NCBI GenBank assembly: GCA_015680685.1
Contig: MNCI01000958.1
Span: 1-64,000, forward strand
Reading direction: 5' to 3'
Length of the DNA stretch: 64,000 bases
Source: Gnetum montanum
Lineage: Eukaryota; Streptophyta; Gnetopsida; Gnetales; Gnetaceae
Both the position numbers and the translations under genes were made by a program. Of this stretch, positions 22,320-33,349 are shown piece by piece (within the stretch, counting starts at the first letter, position 1; each line of letters starts with the position of its first letter). The notes beneath the pieces are model-generated. The model was not told where the DNA came from. It made no database searches and saw nothing but the letters and a program-made list of their open reading frames with translations.

Positions 22320-24985
22320 ATGAATCTCCACTGCACAATGAAGAATCCAATTAGCAACATGGGACATCCAAGAAGCCCCAACAACTTAGAGTTGTCTATA
22401 CCCATCTGAATCCTTATAATCTAAATTTTACTTTCATCCTCCATCAACATGAATAGATGTGTTGGAGGGACATGAAAGGCAACATTATATTGCCTCCTAT
22501 TTGATCCATTTCCATCATGCTAATGTCCAATCTCATCAAGCTTGACATCGCGACACTCAACTTCGAATATGAGGTCCAAGATCACACTTACAAGAATTAT
22601 CATCCTATCAATGTCCAACATAGGCTAGATCAACAAATGGAGGCACAATATGAGGCCTCTAAGGGCAAGAAGACTCTAACCAAATTATTCTTGCAACAAT
22701 ACAAAGAGGGCAAGGATTTCTTTTTTGACCAAACCTAAGATACAAATTCCCCTCCTCTCTATGATGAGGAGACCCTTAACCAAAGGTTGCAATCAACTTT
22801 TGAAAACCTTGGTGATGGGAAAATAGGATCTCAAAACTAAGGGTCCTCAAAAGAAAAGAATCTTAGCCATTCATTTAATGGCATGGATAATGATCAGAGG
22901 AAAGACAAATAAAAGCACACAAATTAAGGTAGGAACCAAAGGAGAGAAACTAGTAGGCATCATTCCCCTTGTTCTCCTTCTTCACCCTCATCATCCTCTT
23001 CATCTTCATGCTCAAACTCTAACAAAAGGAACAAGAGCCAACACAATAGAAGAAATAGCTGAGATCACGATGGAGATGAATGGTGGGATATAAATGAATG
23101 CAAACCCCGTTAGAAAGATTAGGACCAAGGGCAAAGATAACAACAAGGGAGAGGGAAGTGTCATAGAGACCCAAGGCATAGTAGGATTCATCATAGATAT
23201 CATGGCCATGAAAGGGGCTATCATGATCGCTAGCATTATGGTGAGCCTTTACTGGCTACCTAAAACATGCTTAACATTTCAAAGGTAGTGAGAATTCCAA
23301 CAAGGCACTTGAAAGATAGTAGGATAATAAGGTTGAATATGAATAACATCCCTAGATTTGAATGGGAATATAATTTAGATCCAAAAAATCATCTCCAAGC
23401 CTTTCATGATGCCTATGCCTTGTAGACCATAGAGAATGAATGGCAAAAGCTAAAATTATTCCTAAGGATACTCACTAACGAAGCAAAGAGTTGGTACCAA
23501 TCCTTAGAACTAGAATCCATTTGTTGATGGAGTACTATGCTAAAAATCTTTATTGACATGTACTAAACATACTCTAGAGTATCTAACTTGTAGAAACAAA
23601 TCCAAGGATGAAAGCAAGGAAATCATGAGTCCTTGGATGTAGCCTTGGACAGGTACTACTCTTTGTTGCATCAATGCCTAGGCCATAAATACTCCCAAAG
23701 GGAACAACTCCACCATATTGTAGATGGGCTTAGAAACAAGAAAAGGAAAATCCTTGGGATCTATACCCAAGGAATACTTTTTGAGATGTAGGCCCATCAA
23801 ATTTAAAAGTTGATAGACCAATTGGCCAAAGAAGAAGGAGAGCTAAAAAAGTGTGAAAGTATAGAAGAGTATAACAAGGATTCCTTCATTTGCAAAAGGA
23901 AGGTGCATTTTTATGACTCTAAGGGGAAGGAACTACTTGATGAAGTGGTGCAAAGAAAGATCTTACCAATACAAAAATCTATTTCCCAAGGTAGAAAAAA
24001 TGTGGAACTTCTTAAATGAGAAGTTTCAAATAGCTCTGAAAATTATAGGGAAAAGAAAATATAAAGGGAGTAGTGGTCAAGAAAAAAGAAAAAAACAAGG
24101 ATACAAAAAAGAAGTATTATAAGAAAAAAGAGTAAAGTTATGGCAATTGAAGAGGTTGTAGATTTTGAAATAGATGATGAAGGATGCAATATCTATCACT
24201 ATGAACATCCCAAGGGATGTTGTCCTATTACGTCACATATCAAAGAATTTGGGGTGTATGCTCTAAATCCCAAACTAGCAAGGAGGAAAGCATCCAAGTA
24301 ATTGCCTTAATAATTCAACCAACCAACATATTATCTTAGTGGAGCACCACCTCAACCTCAAGAGTAGTACCAACAATGGCAACACCCATAGTCATGGGGA
24401 TTGTCATCACTCCAACAACATTATCCCTACAAATAGCTAGACCCTTATGGATATTATGTTCAACAACCTATATCCCCTCGTGATTCATGGAACCACACTT
24501 TCTTCTCTCACCATTACTACCCTCTAGAATATTATAGATCACCTTCTATAAGGAAGGAGTTTCCTTTTCCTTTCCATCTTTCATATCCCTTAGCAATTCC
24601 TACACTAACCACAACCACACCATTGCCACCTAATCCATCCATGTAGGGTAAAATTCCACCACAACCACAACAGAGAAATGTCATGAGGATGGTGAATTTA
24701 TAGCTAAATATTTATCCGAGTGGCTTTAAACAAAAACCTTGTAAGAGACTATTCTTCAAAACCAATAATCCCATGAAACCCTCACAAGCACCCATGGTTG
24801 TTAACCTTGCCACTTGTACTTTCAAAAGTACCCTTGAGCTACCTTCAAACCAAAAGACCTCCAACATTCATACTGTTATGTTAACCCATGCAAGCATAGA
24901 TTGGATAAAGGTTGGACACCTTCCCAAGAAATGATCTCATCTTGCAAGTTCCCTCATTTATTTACAAGTTTTGGAGAATGAGCCA
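22320..24985 (+). pseudogene. gag of element F (decayed)
   Basis: The first ATG after the primer-binding site is at 22320, but the family N-terminus (VYTHLNPYNLNFTFILHQ) is readable in another frame from about 22395. Then come a Ser/Pro/His/Asp-rich low-complexity region (22900-23260), a capsid-like gag domain near 23320-23800 (NEWQKLKLF, KSWYQSLELESI, YYSLLHQCLGH), a Lys/Glu-rich segment, YEHPKGCCPITSH at 24200-24238, and a Gln/Pro/Tyr-rich tail. Stops and frame shifts are frequent. No CCHC knuckle is seen. Confidence 0.82.
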
Positions 24986-25372
24986 TGTGAGGCTCTCTTA
25001 GATTTAGGTTCCAAGGTGAACTTAATCTTCCAAAAAATGTATAAGACCTAGAACCTACCTCCTCTAAAGAAGAGAAATATTATACTTGAGTTGGTAGATT
25101 AGTCCATCATTGTTCCAATAGGGCTAGTAAAGGACATTGTAACCACCATTTGTGGATGGTCCTATCCTATTGATTTCCTTGTGATTCATGTGAAAAATTG
25201 TAAGGAGGACTTTCCTATCCTTATGGGAAGGCCATGGCTCAATACCATAAATGCCAAAATAGGGATTCAAGACCTTCACTTGGAAATCTCCAAGGAAAAT
25301 GAATTTCATAAGATAGAGAAAAAGAGGATTCCATGCATTGCATATAGTGACATAGGATACCATTGCATGTAG
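24986..25372 (+). pseudogene. Aspartic protease region of element F
   Basis: The active site reads ALLDLGSKVNLIF near 24992-25030 (Asp-Leu-Gly instead of Asp-Ser/Thr-Gly, as also seen in some Athila proteases). It is followed by GLVKDIVTTICGWSYPIDFLVI and ILMGRPWLNTINAKIGIQDL. Stops interrupt between the active site and the second half. The longest open piece is 25181-25372. Confidence 0.8.
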
Positions 25373-25865
25373 AGACTATGGACGATCATAAATCCATGCA
25401 ATTAGTGTGCTAAAACAATAGTTATTCAAAAATGCCTGTATGCAGTCACAACAAAGTAAGAAGGTACCCAATGGATGATAACAAATCATCAAGTTAAATC
25501 CACCATATGCATGGAACCATTGGAAAGCCTCACAAGTGCCTATATTAAGAACATGGATGAAATGGAGCACCTCCATCAACTCCCCTAGACACAAAGTGAC
25601 ATGGAATGGGGAGAGCTAGAGATCTTTAATCACTTCAAACAAGAGCCTCTTGAACTAAAGGCTTTACTGACAACATTGGAATATGCTTTTCTTAGTAATG
25701 ACAAGTCAGTAATCATCAATGCCAAACTTTCTCCAAAATAGAAATAGAAGCTATTACATAATAATTGACCGATAGATTTTCCTTGGTTATATCATAAACT
25801 TACAAGAATATATCTATGAATATGCCAACACCGCATCTATATAGACTCCTCCATCAAGCCAAAGA

Positions 25866-26690
25866 GGTAGTTACAGAGAAGATTGAATCATAAACTGAAG
25901 CAAGTTGTCAAAGAGGAGGTTGAACAACTCCTTAAACCTGGGCTCATCTATCCAATTGTAGATAATGAATGGATTAGCACACTTGTTATTGTACCCAAGA
26001 AAGGAAGAAAATTGAGAGTTTGCATAGATTTTTTTGCTATTAAATATGATAACCTTCAAGGAACATTTTTCATTGCCATTTGTTGATCAAGCGTTGGACA
26101 TGATAACATGGCATTGCTATTACAATTTTTTGGATAGTTATAGTGGATATAACCAAATCCAAATTATGCCTGAGAACCCAGCCAAAACCACATTCACAAG
26201 TCCCTGGGGGACTTTTGCATATAGAAAGATGCCCTTTGGCCTATGCAATGCCCCTTATACCTTCCAATGTTTGGTTCTTAGCATCTTTCAATAGCAAATT
26301 GGTAGTGGGACAGAAGCCTTCATGGATGACTTCTCTACCTATGGTACCACATTTGAGTAAGTCTTGGATCATCTTAAGCAAGTGCTTTAATGATGTGTGG
26401 AGACTAACTTAAGCTCAACTAGCAAAATAGCCATTTGATGATCCAAGAATGCATTATATTGGGGCATGGAATTTTGGAAAAATGGATCGAGGTGGACTTG
26501 GAAAAAGTACGGGTCATTCAAGGAATCACTAAGCAACCTAAAACAGTGAAAGATGTATGGTCATTCCTTGGCCATACTAGTTATTATCAGCACTTCATCG
26601 AGAACTTCTCAAAAATTGTTAAGCCATTGGTTGAGCTAACCAAGAAGGATGCACCCTTCAATTGGACCAAATAATATGAGTTAGCATTTC
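25866..26690 (+). pseudogene. Reverse transcriptase of element F (decayed, catalytic box intact)
   Basis: Blocks in order: LNHKLKQVVKEEVEQLLKPG, VPKKGRKLRVCIDF, a frame shift, ITFKEHFSLPFVDQALD, FLDSYSGYNQIQIMPENPAK, TFTSPWGTFAYRKMPFGL and LCNAPYTFQ. Then AFMDDFSTYG near 26318-26347 keeps both catalytic Asp residues. The connection follows with FLGHTSYYQHFIENFSK and PLVELTKKDAPF. F is the only copy here whose FMDDF box is unchanged, but stops and at least two frame shifts inactivate it. Confidence 0.88.
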
Positions 26691-27100
26691 AAAAATTAAA
26701 AAAAAGCTCATAAAGACTCCAATTCTACATGCTCTTGATTGGTTTAGACCTTTCCACATTATGAAAAATGCATCCAATTATGCTTTAGGGGTTGTGCTTA
26801 CACAATTGAATGATTAGAAACATCCTTACTACATCCATTGTGCAAGCAGAAGCATCATCGAGGCATAATTAAATTACACCACCACAAAGAATAAGCTCAT
26901 GGTGGTGATGTATGCCTTAGAAAAGGTAGGCACTATGTGCTTGGATACCAAGTTTTTGTGCACACAAACCATAGCGCCATTTGGTTTCTCATGGACAAGC
27001 CAACAGTGAGTCCCTCTATCATATAGTGGCTAATAATCATATAACAGTTCAACCTCACCATGGTGGACAGAAAGGGTATTGAGAATGTGGTTGCTAATTG
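26691..27100 (+). pseudogene. RNase H of element F, 3' truncated by an insertion
   Basis: Readable words: HIMKNASNYALGVVLTQLND (first Asp to Asn), NKLMVVMYALEK, and VHTNHSAIWFLMDKPTVSPSII. It ends with DRKGIENVVAN at about 27100, where the gene-fragment block begins. The remaining residues of RNase H are at 30113 onward. Confidence 0.78.
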
Positions 27101-28439
27101 TTGGCACATTTAGGCTATTTAATGGAGCAGGCTTTATGAGGTTGTAACACTTATTAAGGGAAGCTTTGAGAAGTTTGAGTTTCAAATCCGACATTTGGAG
27201 ATTTTAAGAAAAGCAACATATGGCAAAATAAACTGTTTACCTTCGGTATTTGGCAATGGGACTGTTGAAAAGTTCTCTTTGATAATAAGGTGGGTTACAT
27301 TTATTCTCCCTAGTTTTAATTCTTGGTATTGGTATTATCAATCAGACGGTGATATTTAGCATGGAAAACAAACATATGATTTTGGTACCGAGGCTGACCA
27401 TCAATTACAAGATTATTTTCATTACAACTCAGCTGTTAAATCTAGAAAGAGAAATACTTCTACATCTTCTCCAAATTCATATGGAGCTTTTACGTGGCTC
27501 AAGTGTGTAGAATTTTTTGGTCATTACTTATCCCTACCGGTGATACTCACCTTCTTCCAGTCCATCTCTCTGTAGAGATTCTAGAGGTCTGTCTAACTCT
27601 TATTTGGAACATGCTATGAGGTGGATCATAAAGGTTTTAGCTTCGATGTTCTGAGAGTATAAATATCGATGCAAGCTAGAGGACATGATCCCTGAGTCAA
27701 GGTTACAATCTGGCAATCTTCAGCAATATATATATATTTTTTTATGCATTTTGGAAGCCGTCACCTACTTCACCGGATGGAATTCAGTCATCTTTACAAG
27801 AAGCTTGCAATCCAGATGCCAACGGCCTTTAATGTCTGCATCTCCTGTTATGCCATTTGGACACCGACAACGAATTAGTGCTAACGAGAAGGAAATCATG
27901 TCTACAGAGAATGAGATTGAATAGCATGTAAGGGAAAATCAAGCATTCACAATCTGTGGAAAATCAATTAAGCCAGCTATCATGATCTCTATTCGAGTGT
28001 ATGCATGACCGTTACGTGCAGCAGCCAGTGGTAAATTCTGTTTTGAACTTTGAACGCTGGGCCTTGCCTCATGCGCTACGTAACAATGAATAACAGCAAG
28101 ACTTGCAACACTTTCAGAGCAATATAGAAGCTTGGTTGGTGAATGTCTACGAGTTTTGAGGATCAAGATCCAACTCTGAAGCGTTTAAAGGGATGGTTGC
28201 AGAATGAGTTTGGAGATAATGTTCTCAATATTTGGCGCTGCAGCGACTATATAATAGTGTCAATATAGGTGTTTCAGCTATGCAGGATCGATTTCATGAA
28301 TGAGCATAAGATTGACAGGCATACCAATACCACGATGGCAGGCAGGCAAGATGAGGAGAAGTTGGAGTATGTTCTTAACGGTGTCGTGATGACGCTGATG
28401 GAGCCATCCTAGTAGTGGTATGGTATGACAAATAGCAGC

Positions 28440-28860
28440 CATTGGTCCACTTGTTGGGCAAGCCACAAAATCCACAGCCACTTCAACGGCTCCCTTGAAA
28501 GCGAAGAATTTAGGGATGCCAGTTTTGACGTTGAGAGAGAAGTATTTCATGTACACAAATTGGATATTGCAGCATGTCGTCAAGGCTCAGCTTTGTGCTT
28601 CATTGCGAGATCGCGTGCGTAAAATCAAAATTGAAGACATTGAGGCACAAGTGTTTAAGGCGATGTTGCACTTCATTTACATAGACGCACTTCCAAATAT
28701 ACTACTTGATGTTACTGAGTTAACATCAACATCTACGATTATCTCAACTATAATGGCTCAACATCTCTTGGCAGGTGCTAATCGTTATGGCTTAGAGAGA
28801 CTAGGTTGTTTGTGAGGCAAATTATGTCAAGAAATCACTATAGACACTTGCAATTATATC
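28440..28860 (+). pseudogene. BTB/POZ domain fragment of MATH-BTB (BPM) type
   Basis: The first part, in one frame (28440-28560), reads HFNGSLESEEFRDASFDVE then REVFHVHKLDIAA, like the start of a plant BPM BTB domain. After a frame shift, the second part reads KIKIEDIEAQVFKAMLHFIY, then TIMAQHLLAGANRYGLERLGCL, a stop, and GKLCQEITIDT. This is the conserved order of the BTB domain (VF.ALLHFIY, AQHLL..A.RYGLERL, C..KLC..I). BPM proteins are Cullin-3 ubiquitin-ligase adaptors. No MATH domain is recognisable upstream. It is a broken host-gene copy without function. Confidence 0.82.
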
Positions 28861-29944
28861 TTATATTTCTATGGTTGTAATTTTCTATGGAAGTTATAAC
28901 CAAAGCCTCATAATGTTTATAACCCACCTTAATTTTTCATGATGATTGTAACCCCCAAAAGCCACTATAAAAAGGGCTTCAAAGATGGATTATAAAGAGA
29001 GAGATCAAGAAGAAGAAGATATTAAAGATTGTAAGATGGCTTTCTAATTTATCAATTCAATTACTTTGTTTCCACCTTGTGAGTTCATTTCTTCCCATTT
29101 TATTTTAGTTACTTAGTTAATGGTTTAGATAGTATCATGTTTGGCATTTAATTTTGGGATTTTTTAAGGTTGCCTTTATAGCTCTATTTTTGCATAATAT
29201 TAAACTTCTATTAAGGTTTGCCAAATAAGAGCTTATGTTGTATTAAAAAAACATCTTAAGCAATTTAATAATAATGTCTTATAGAAATTGTCTATTTGAG
29301 TTTAGGGAATCTAGATAATCTTTGATACTATGAGATGACTGAAATATCTTCTTTATTTATAAAGTTTATTGCCTTAATATTGTAATTTTGAAATTGTCAA
29401 ATTTTTCTAGAAATTCTATTGTTTATCTTGACCAACATTTAACTAGCCAAATAGAAACTTGTACTTTGTCATTTACAAAGCGTTTTTGTAGTAAATAAAA
29501 GTGTCTTTTATGAAATTGCTTGTTGAGCTTAGAGGGTTTGGATAATTCGTAATAGATTGAATTAGGATAGCTTTATTGTGAAGTGTTTCCTCATGTCAAT
29601 TTATCTTGCTTAAATGTTTGTGATTCCACACAAATTGCTTTTTTTTTTGTTCTCTTTCTAAAATCCATTAAATATCGCTTTATTTCGAATTTTCTTGTGG
29701 AACTTTCTCTCTGGGGAAAATTAGGAGTAGATTAACAAAATTGTGCTTAAATGTTTTGGTGAAATTTGATTTGTTACAAGTAATGTACTATAGGGACTAT
29801 ATAGACTAAGTGATTTGACAAAATAGGAACCTTCAACAACTCATAGTATTCAACAAAGTTAGCTGAATTTCTTTTATGATAGTCAATTACAGTTTCATAC
29901 ACAACCTAACCATTTTAACATTTACAATAGCAAACACATACTTA
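28861..29944. other. Unassigned block between gene fragments
   Basis: AT-rich, with a good TATA-like box (CTATAAAAAGGGC near 28964-28976). No coding frame is recognised. It is strongly conserved with 57880-58919 apart from small indels, including about 33 extra bases near 29822-29855. It may be intron, promoter or LTR-like sequence; I cannot tell which. Confidence 0.4.
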
Positions 29945-29945
29945 C

Positions 29946-30112
29946 GTTTAGTTTTTTTCATAGCCACCAAGTCTATTTGGAGGTATTTGACCCTTGGTGT
30001 TTCTAAAAACCAACGAGCACCTAAACCCTGTTTGAAGAACACCTTCATTTCCTGTGACCCCAAAGTCACAAGATTGAAGGCAAAATGTTGGTGGTCCCAA
30101 ATGGTCTCCAAC
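29946..30112 (-). pseudogene. Exon-like fragment of an unrecognised gene
   Basis: Reverse strand. An open frame reads for example VLETIWDHQHFAF, KVFFKQGLGARWFLETPRV and KYLQIDLVAMKKTK, and stops at a consensus splice donor AAC|GTAAGTATG at 29945. The composition looks like ordinary protein rather than retroelement. I do not recognise the family. The second copy (58921-59089) keeps the donor. The upstream part is cut off by the RNase H of F. Confidence 0.45.
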
Positions 30113-30406
30113 ACTGACTGCTTGTCTTGGTTACGATGTAACAACAAAGAGGATAAAGGGTCTTTATCCAATCAATTTCTAGATGAACTCTTCTTTGTCA
30201 AAGTTGTTGAAATGGAAAGTCTTGATGATCCTAACTAGTACAAGGAATTCTTCTTCTATCTACTCACTTAGAAAATACCAAAGGAATGGAATAATAGGAA
30301 GAAACAATAGTTTCTTCACCAATCCAAACACTACATGGAAATTCAAGACAACCTTTATAATGTTTGCATTGATGGCTTGGTACAATGGTGCATGCCCAAT
30401 GATGAT
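30113..30406 (+). pseudogene. Element F RNase H end and integrase start
   Basis: It resumes RNase H with DCLSWLRCNNKED, continues through the linker (SNQFLDELFFVKVVE) and the integrase N-terminal extension, and is then split by the solo LTR. The counterpart 59090-59385 in the second copy runs on without interruption. Confidence 0.8.
30402..30406. repeat. Target-site duplication of the solo LTR, left copy
   Basis: ATGAT before TGATGAG. It is repeated at 31497-31501. The unoccupied site in the paralogous copy near 59378-59390 has a single CCAATGATGATCAACTTC. Confidence 0.88.
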
Positions 30407-31496
30407 TGATGAGTGGCGAGGTACCCCTACACTCAACCATACGAAACGAGCATAGCACACATGATCCTGTCAAACTCCATAGACTAAATGCCTAAACGCC
30501 CCCTGGAACACTTGGGGTTAATCATTTCTTGTCTTCCCAGACTTACTTGTTGTTGTCACGGTGTATGGTTAAGTAAGTCCGAGGTATATGATTTTTATGG
30601 TCTTTTATGGTTTTTCTCCTATGCTAAGAGGTGAAGGATTGAGAGAACTAACTAACTCTAACTAAGGACCTAAGTCTAAATTAACTAGCGTCAGCATCNN
30701 NNNNNNNNNNNNNNNNNNNNNNNNNNNNNNNNNNNNNNNNNNNNNNNNNNNNNNNNNNNNNNNNNNNNNNNNNNNNNNNNNNNNNNNNNNNNNNNNNNNN
30801 NNNNNNNNNNNNNNNNNNNNNNNNNNNNNNNNNNNNNNNNNNNNNNNNNNNNNNNNNNNNNNNNNNNNNNNNNNNNNNNNNNNNNNNNNNNNNNNNNNNN
30901 NNNNNNNNNNNNNNNNNNNNNNNNNNNNNNNNNNNNNNNNNNNNNNNNNNNNNNNNNNNNNNNNNNNNNNNNNNNNNNNNNNNNNNNNNNAGCCTAAACG
31001 TGATGAGCAGCCAATTCCTTGACTAGTCGTACACACCCGTAGATGCTCATAATCAAGTCGTACTCATCCCGTATTCTAGAAGTTGAGGGTGAGAGAGACT
31101 AATCGCGATGAGTAGCTGATTCCTTGGTTAGCCATACACATTCATCAATGCTCGTAACCAAGTCGTACTCATGCCGCACTAATGCAGGTAATAAATAACA
31201 TGTAATAAATAACAGGTAATAAATCCTATTCCATGCAGTGCAAGGTTTATCCACAAAGCTCGTCTTTATTGTCATACACAACTTGCGTTCAAGTACAAAG
31301 CTGCTTGAATAAAGATCTGTTCACTTGGGGACTCCTACTGCAGGCACATGGAAAATATTCTATCTTTGGAGTGATCAAACTACCAAAGTTTTTCTACTTT
31401 TAGCCTAGGATGAGAAATGAGGGGAGTGACGCCTCTTATTTATAGATTTGGCGACGAACCGCGATATTGCGGCCCATGCGATATCGCGTCTCATCA
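30407..31496 (-). repeat. Solo LTR of the element 1 / element B family
   Basis: A lone LTR on the reverse strand (start TGATGAGACGCGATATCGC, end CTCATCA) flanked by ATGAT on both sides, with no internal region. It is the product of LTR-LTR recombination after insertion in the integrase of F. It matches element 1 LTR (697-1665). Its apparent length of 1090 includes 292 undetermined bases. Confidence 0.93.
30699..30990. other. Assembly gap (292 N)
   Basis: A run of N inside the solo LTR. By comparison with 697-1665 the gap covers the middle of the LTR. Its true length may differ. Confidence 0.98.
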
Positions 31497-31501
31497 ATGA
31501 T
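31497..31501. repeat. Target-site duplication of the solo LTR, right copy
   Basis: ATGAT directly after CTCATCA; partner of 30402-30406. Confidence 0.88.
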
Positions 31502-32677
31502 CAACTTCAAATCCTCCAAGATGTTCATGAAGGTCCTTTTGGAGGCCATTATGCAAGGAGAAGAATGGCTTTAAAAATGCTTATGGTGAGATATTACTGG
31601 CCAACAATCTTTAGGGATGTCCATCAGTTCTCCTATTCATGCGAACATTACCAATGAGATGGAGGGATGACTATGGATGGAAGGGCCCCAATAGTAGATT
31701 TAACCATTGAAGCCTTTTTATCTTTGTGGCATTAACTCCATGGGGTCCATCAACCCCATGTTCAACAGAAAGGCATACATCATTGTAGTAATTGACTACT
31801 ACACTAAATGGGCTGAGGCTACCATTGTCATCGACTATTCATATTCAATGGCAACATGGTTTGTACAACAAAGTCTGGTAAACAGGTTGACATGCCAAGG
31901 GCACTTATTTCTAATAACGAAACTCATTTCATAGGTGCTAAATTTCAAAAATTAATGCAATGCTTAAGGGTAGAGCATGAAGTAATAACTTCATATCACC
32001 TCCAAGTTAATAATCGAGTTGAAGTCACCAATAGGGAAATAACTAGAATACTAACATGCACAGTTAGTAACTATAAGAAAGATTGGAGCACAAAACTCAA
32101 CAATGCTCAATGGGCCTATCAATTCACTTGGAAACTTTCTATTAGCTATTCTCCTTATGAGCTATTATATAGAAAATTACCAACCCTTCCAATTCAAACA
32201 AAGATCTGTACACTTTCAATGGCTTGTGAATTTGACATTAATTTAAGTCTAGCACAAAAGGAACATTTAATGACATAAAATGTACTAGATGAAAATTGAT
32301 AGGCAATCCTATCCATGAATGAGGTGCACAAGGCACATGCCAAACAACATCATGACTTATGCATACAAAAAGTTAAATTCCAACCAGATGATAAGGTTCT
32401 TTATTGAAACCCCATAGATGTACCACAACAAACAAAATTTCAAATACTATGGAAAGGACCTTATATTATTCATACAACTTTTCATTTTTGGGTCATGATG
32501 ATTTACCACCCTTCCAACCCAAATAAACAGCTACTAGTCAACATTCAACAAGTGAAACTTTTCCTAGAACCAAGGAAAACTAGTGACATGGACATCTCAA
32601 TTGATGAACAAGCATGCTCTATCTTTTGGATATTCTCCTTCCAACTTAGTCATGGGGGAGATAGCCACAAGTGTTAA
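31502..32677 (+). pseudogene. Integrase of element F (decayed)
   Basis: The zinc-binding part has HEGPFGGHY and SYSCEHYQ (last Cys replaced by Tyr). The core has LCGINSMGSI (Asn at the first catalytic position), SNNETHFIGAKF (second Asp to Asn) and NRVEVTNREITRIL (Glu kept). The C-terminal part has DWSTKLNNAQWAYQFTWKL, LLYRKLPTLPIQTK and LWKGPYIIHTTF. A frame shift near 31900 and several stops are present. It ends with the recurring CATGGGGGAGATAGCCAC motif. Confidence 0.85.
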
Positions 32678-32738
32678 GATTCTATGCAGGCTATTCAATT
32701 TTCCAACTTTTTGTTTTGCATCATTCTTTTTATCTTTT
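32678..32738 (+). other. Start of element F 3' region, before the D insertion
   Basis: T-rich 3' sequence ending in CTTTT, the target duplication of D. The same stretch precedes the D insertion in the second copy (60559-60620). It continues at 52655. Confidence 0.75.
32734..32738. repeat. Target-site duplication of element D, left copy
   Basis: CTTTT directly before TGATGGAGTG, repeated at 52655-52659. Confidence 0.8.
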
Positions 32739-33349
32739 TGATGGAGTGTATTTTATCTGGCTCCAATATCGGAGCCTTGATATTAGATACTTGATATGGG
32801 GACCCAGAAGCAATGTCAGATATCCAATATCACAGAGAGTGTGTCAACCTATAAAAATAACACTTGGACACATGGTTTTAAGAAATATTAGTCATCGCAT
32901 AGTAAAGCTCTTGTAGTTTTTCTTCTCTAGAGTTAAAATATTTTCCTGAGTGCCTGTAGTAGGAGTCATTGAGTGTAAAAATATTTGTTTAAGCACTATT
33001 GTACCTAAGCACGATAGTGTGTGCATTAATAAAGATGAGTTTTCTAAAACAACCTTCCAACACTTTAGCTAGGTTAAATATTTTCTTTATGAATTCAATG
33101 TTTTCAGCAATTTTGTTCAATGCTTTAAGTAATTAAACTAAATTAAGCTAAATTAGGATATATTAAATAATAATTAATTAAGCACATAAGTACAACCACT
33201 TCAAGCCTGCACATGATGCTTAGTAATCCTAGTAACGCTTGATGTTTGGTAACCTAGTAGCATCATACATGTTCAAGATGTGTATGGAAAGTGGGATCAA
33301 ATGTTTATGTTAGGATTAGTTAGACATTGGTTAGTTAATTAGGTTAAAT
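32739..33349 (+). repeat. 5' LTR of element D, left part
   Basis: It begins TGATGGAGTGTATTTTATC. The TATA region is CCTATAAAAATAACAC near 32850 and AATAAAG lies near 33030. It breaks off at GGTTAAAT where B starts. The intact counterpart is 60621-61494. Confidence 0.88.

Larger units (their letters stand above)
27101..30112. other. 3-kb inserted block with host-gene-like fragments
   Basis: It lies between two halves of one RNase H motif, so it is an insertion or captured segment in F. Left flank CTAATTG and right flank CTGACTG could be a decayed target duplication of 7-10 bp; this is uncertain. It carries a BTB/POZ fragment on the forward strand and an exon-like piece on the reverse strand. 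I found neither clear terminal inverted repeats nor convincing Helitron ends. 27101-28430 holds no gene I can name. Its right part (28800-30112) recurs at 57811-59089. Confidence 0.6.

Noticed and set aside
27939-28583. Two reverse-strand open frames (75 and 101 codons) inside the gene-fragment block
   Set aside because: The 28278-28583 frame overlaps the forward BTB fragment, which has a clear family match, so I treat it as a shadow. The other shows no motif I can name.
27101-30112. Helitron or Mutator-like ends for the gene-fragment block
   Set aside because: I found no TC start with CTRR end and no matching terminal inverted repeats; the flanking short repeat is too decayed to decide.
30662-31036. 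A 124-codon reverse-strand frame across 30662-31036
   Set aside because: Most of it is translated N bases of the assembly gap inside the solo LTR.
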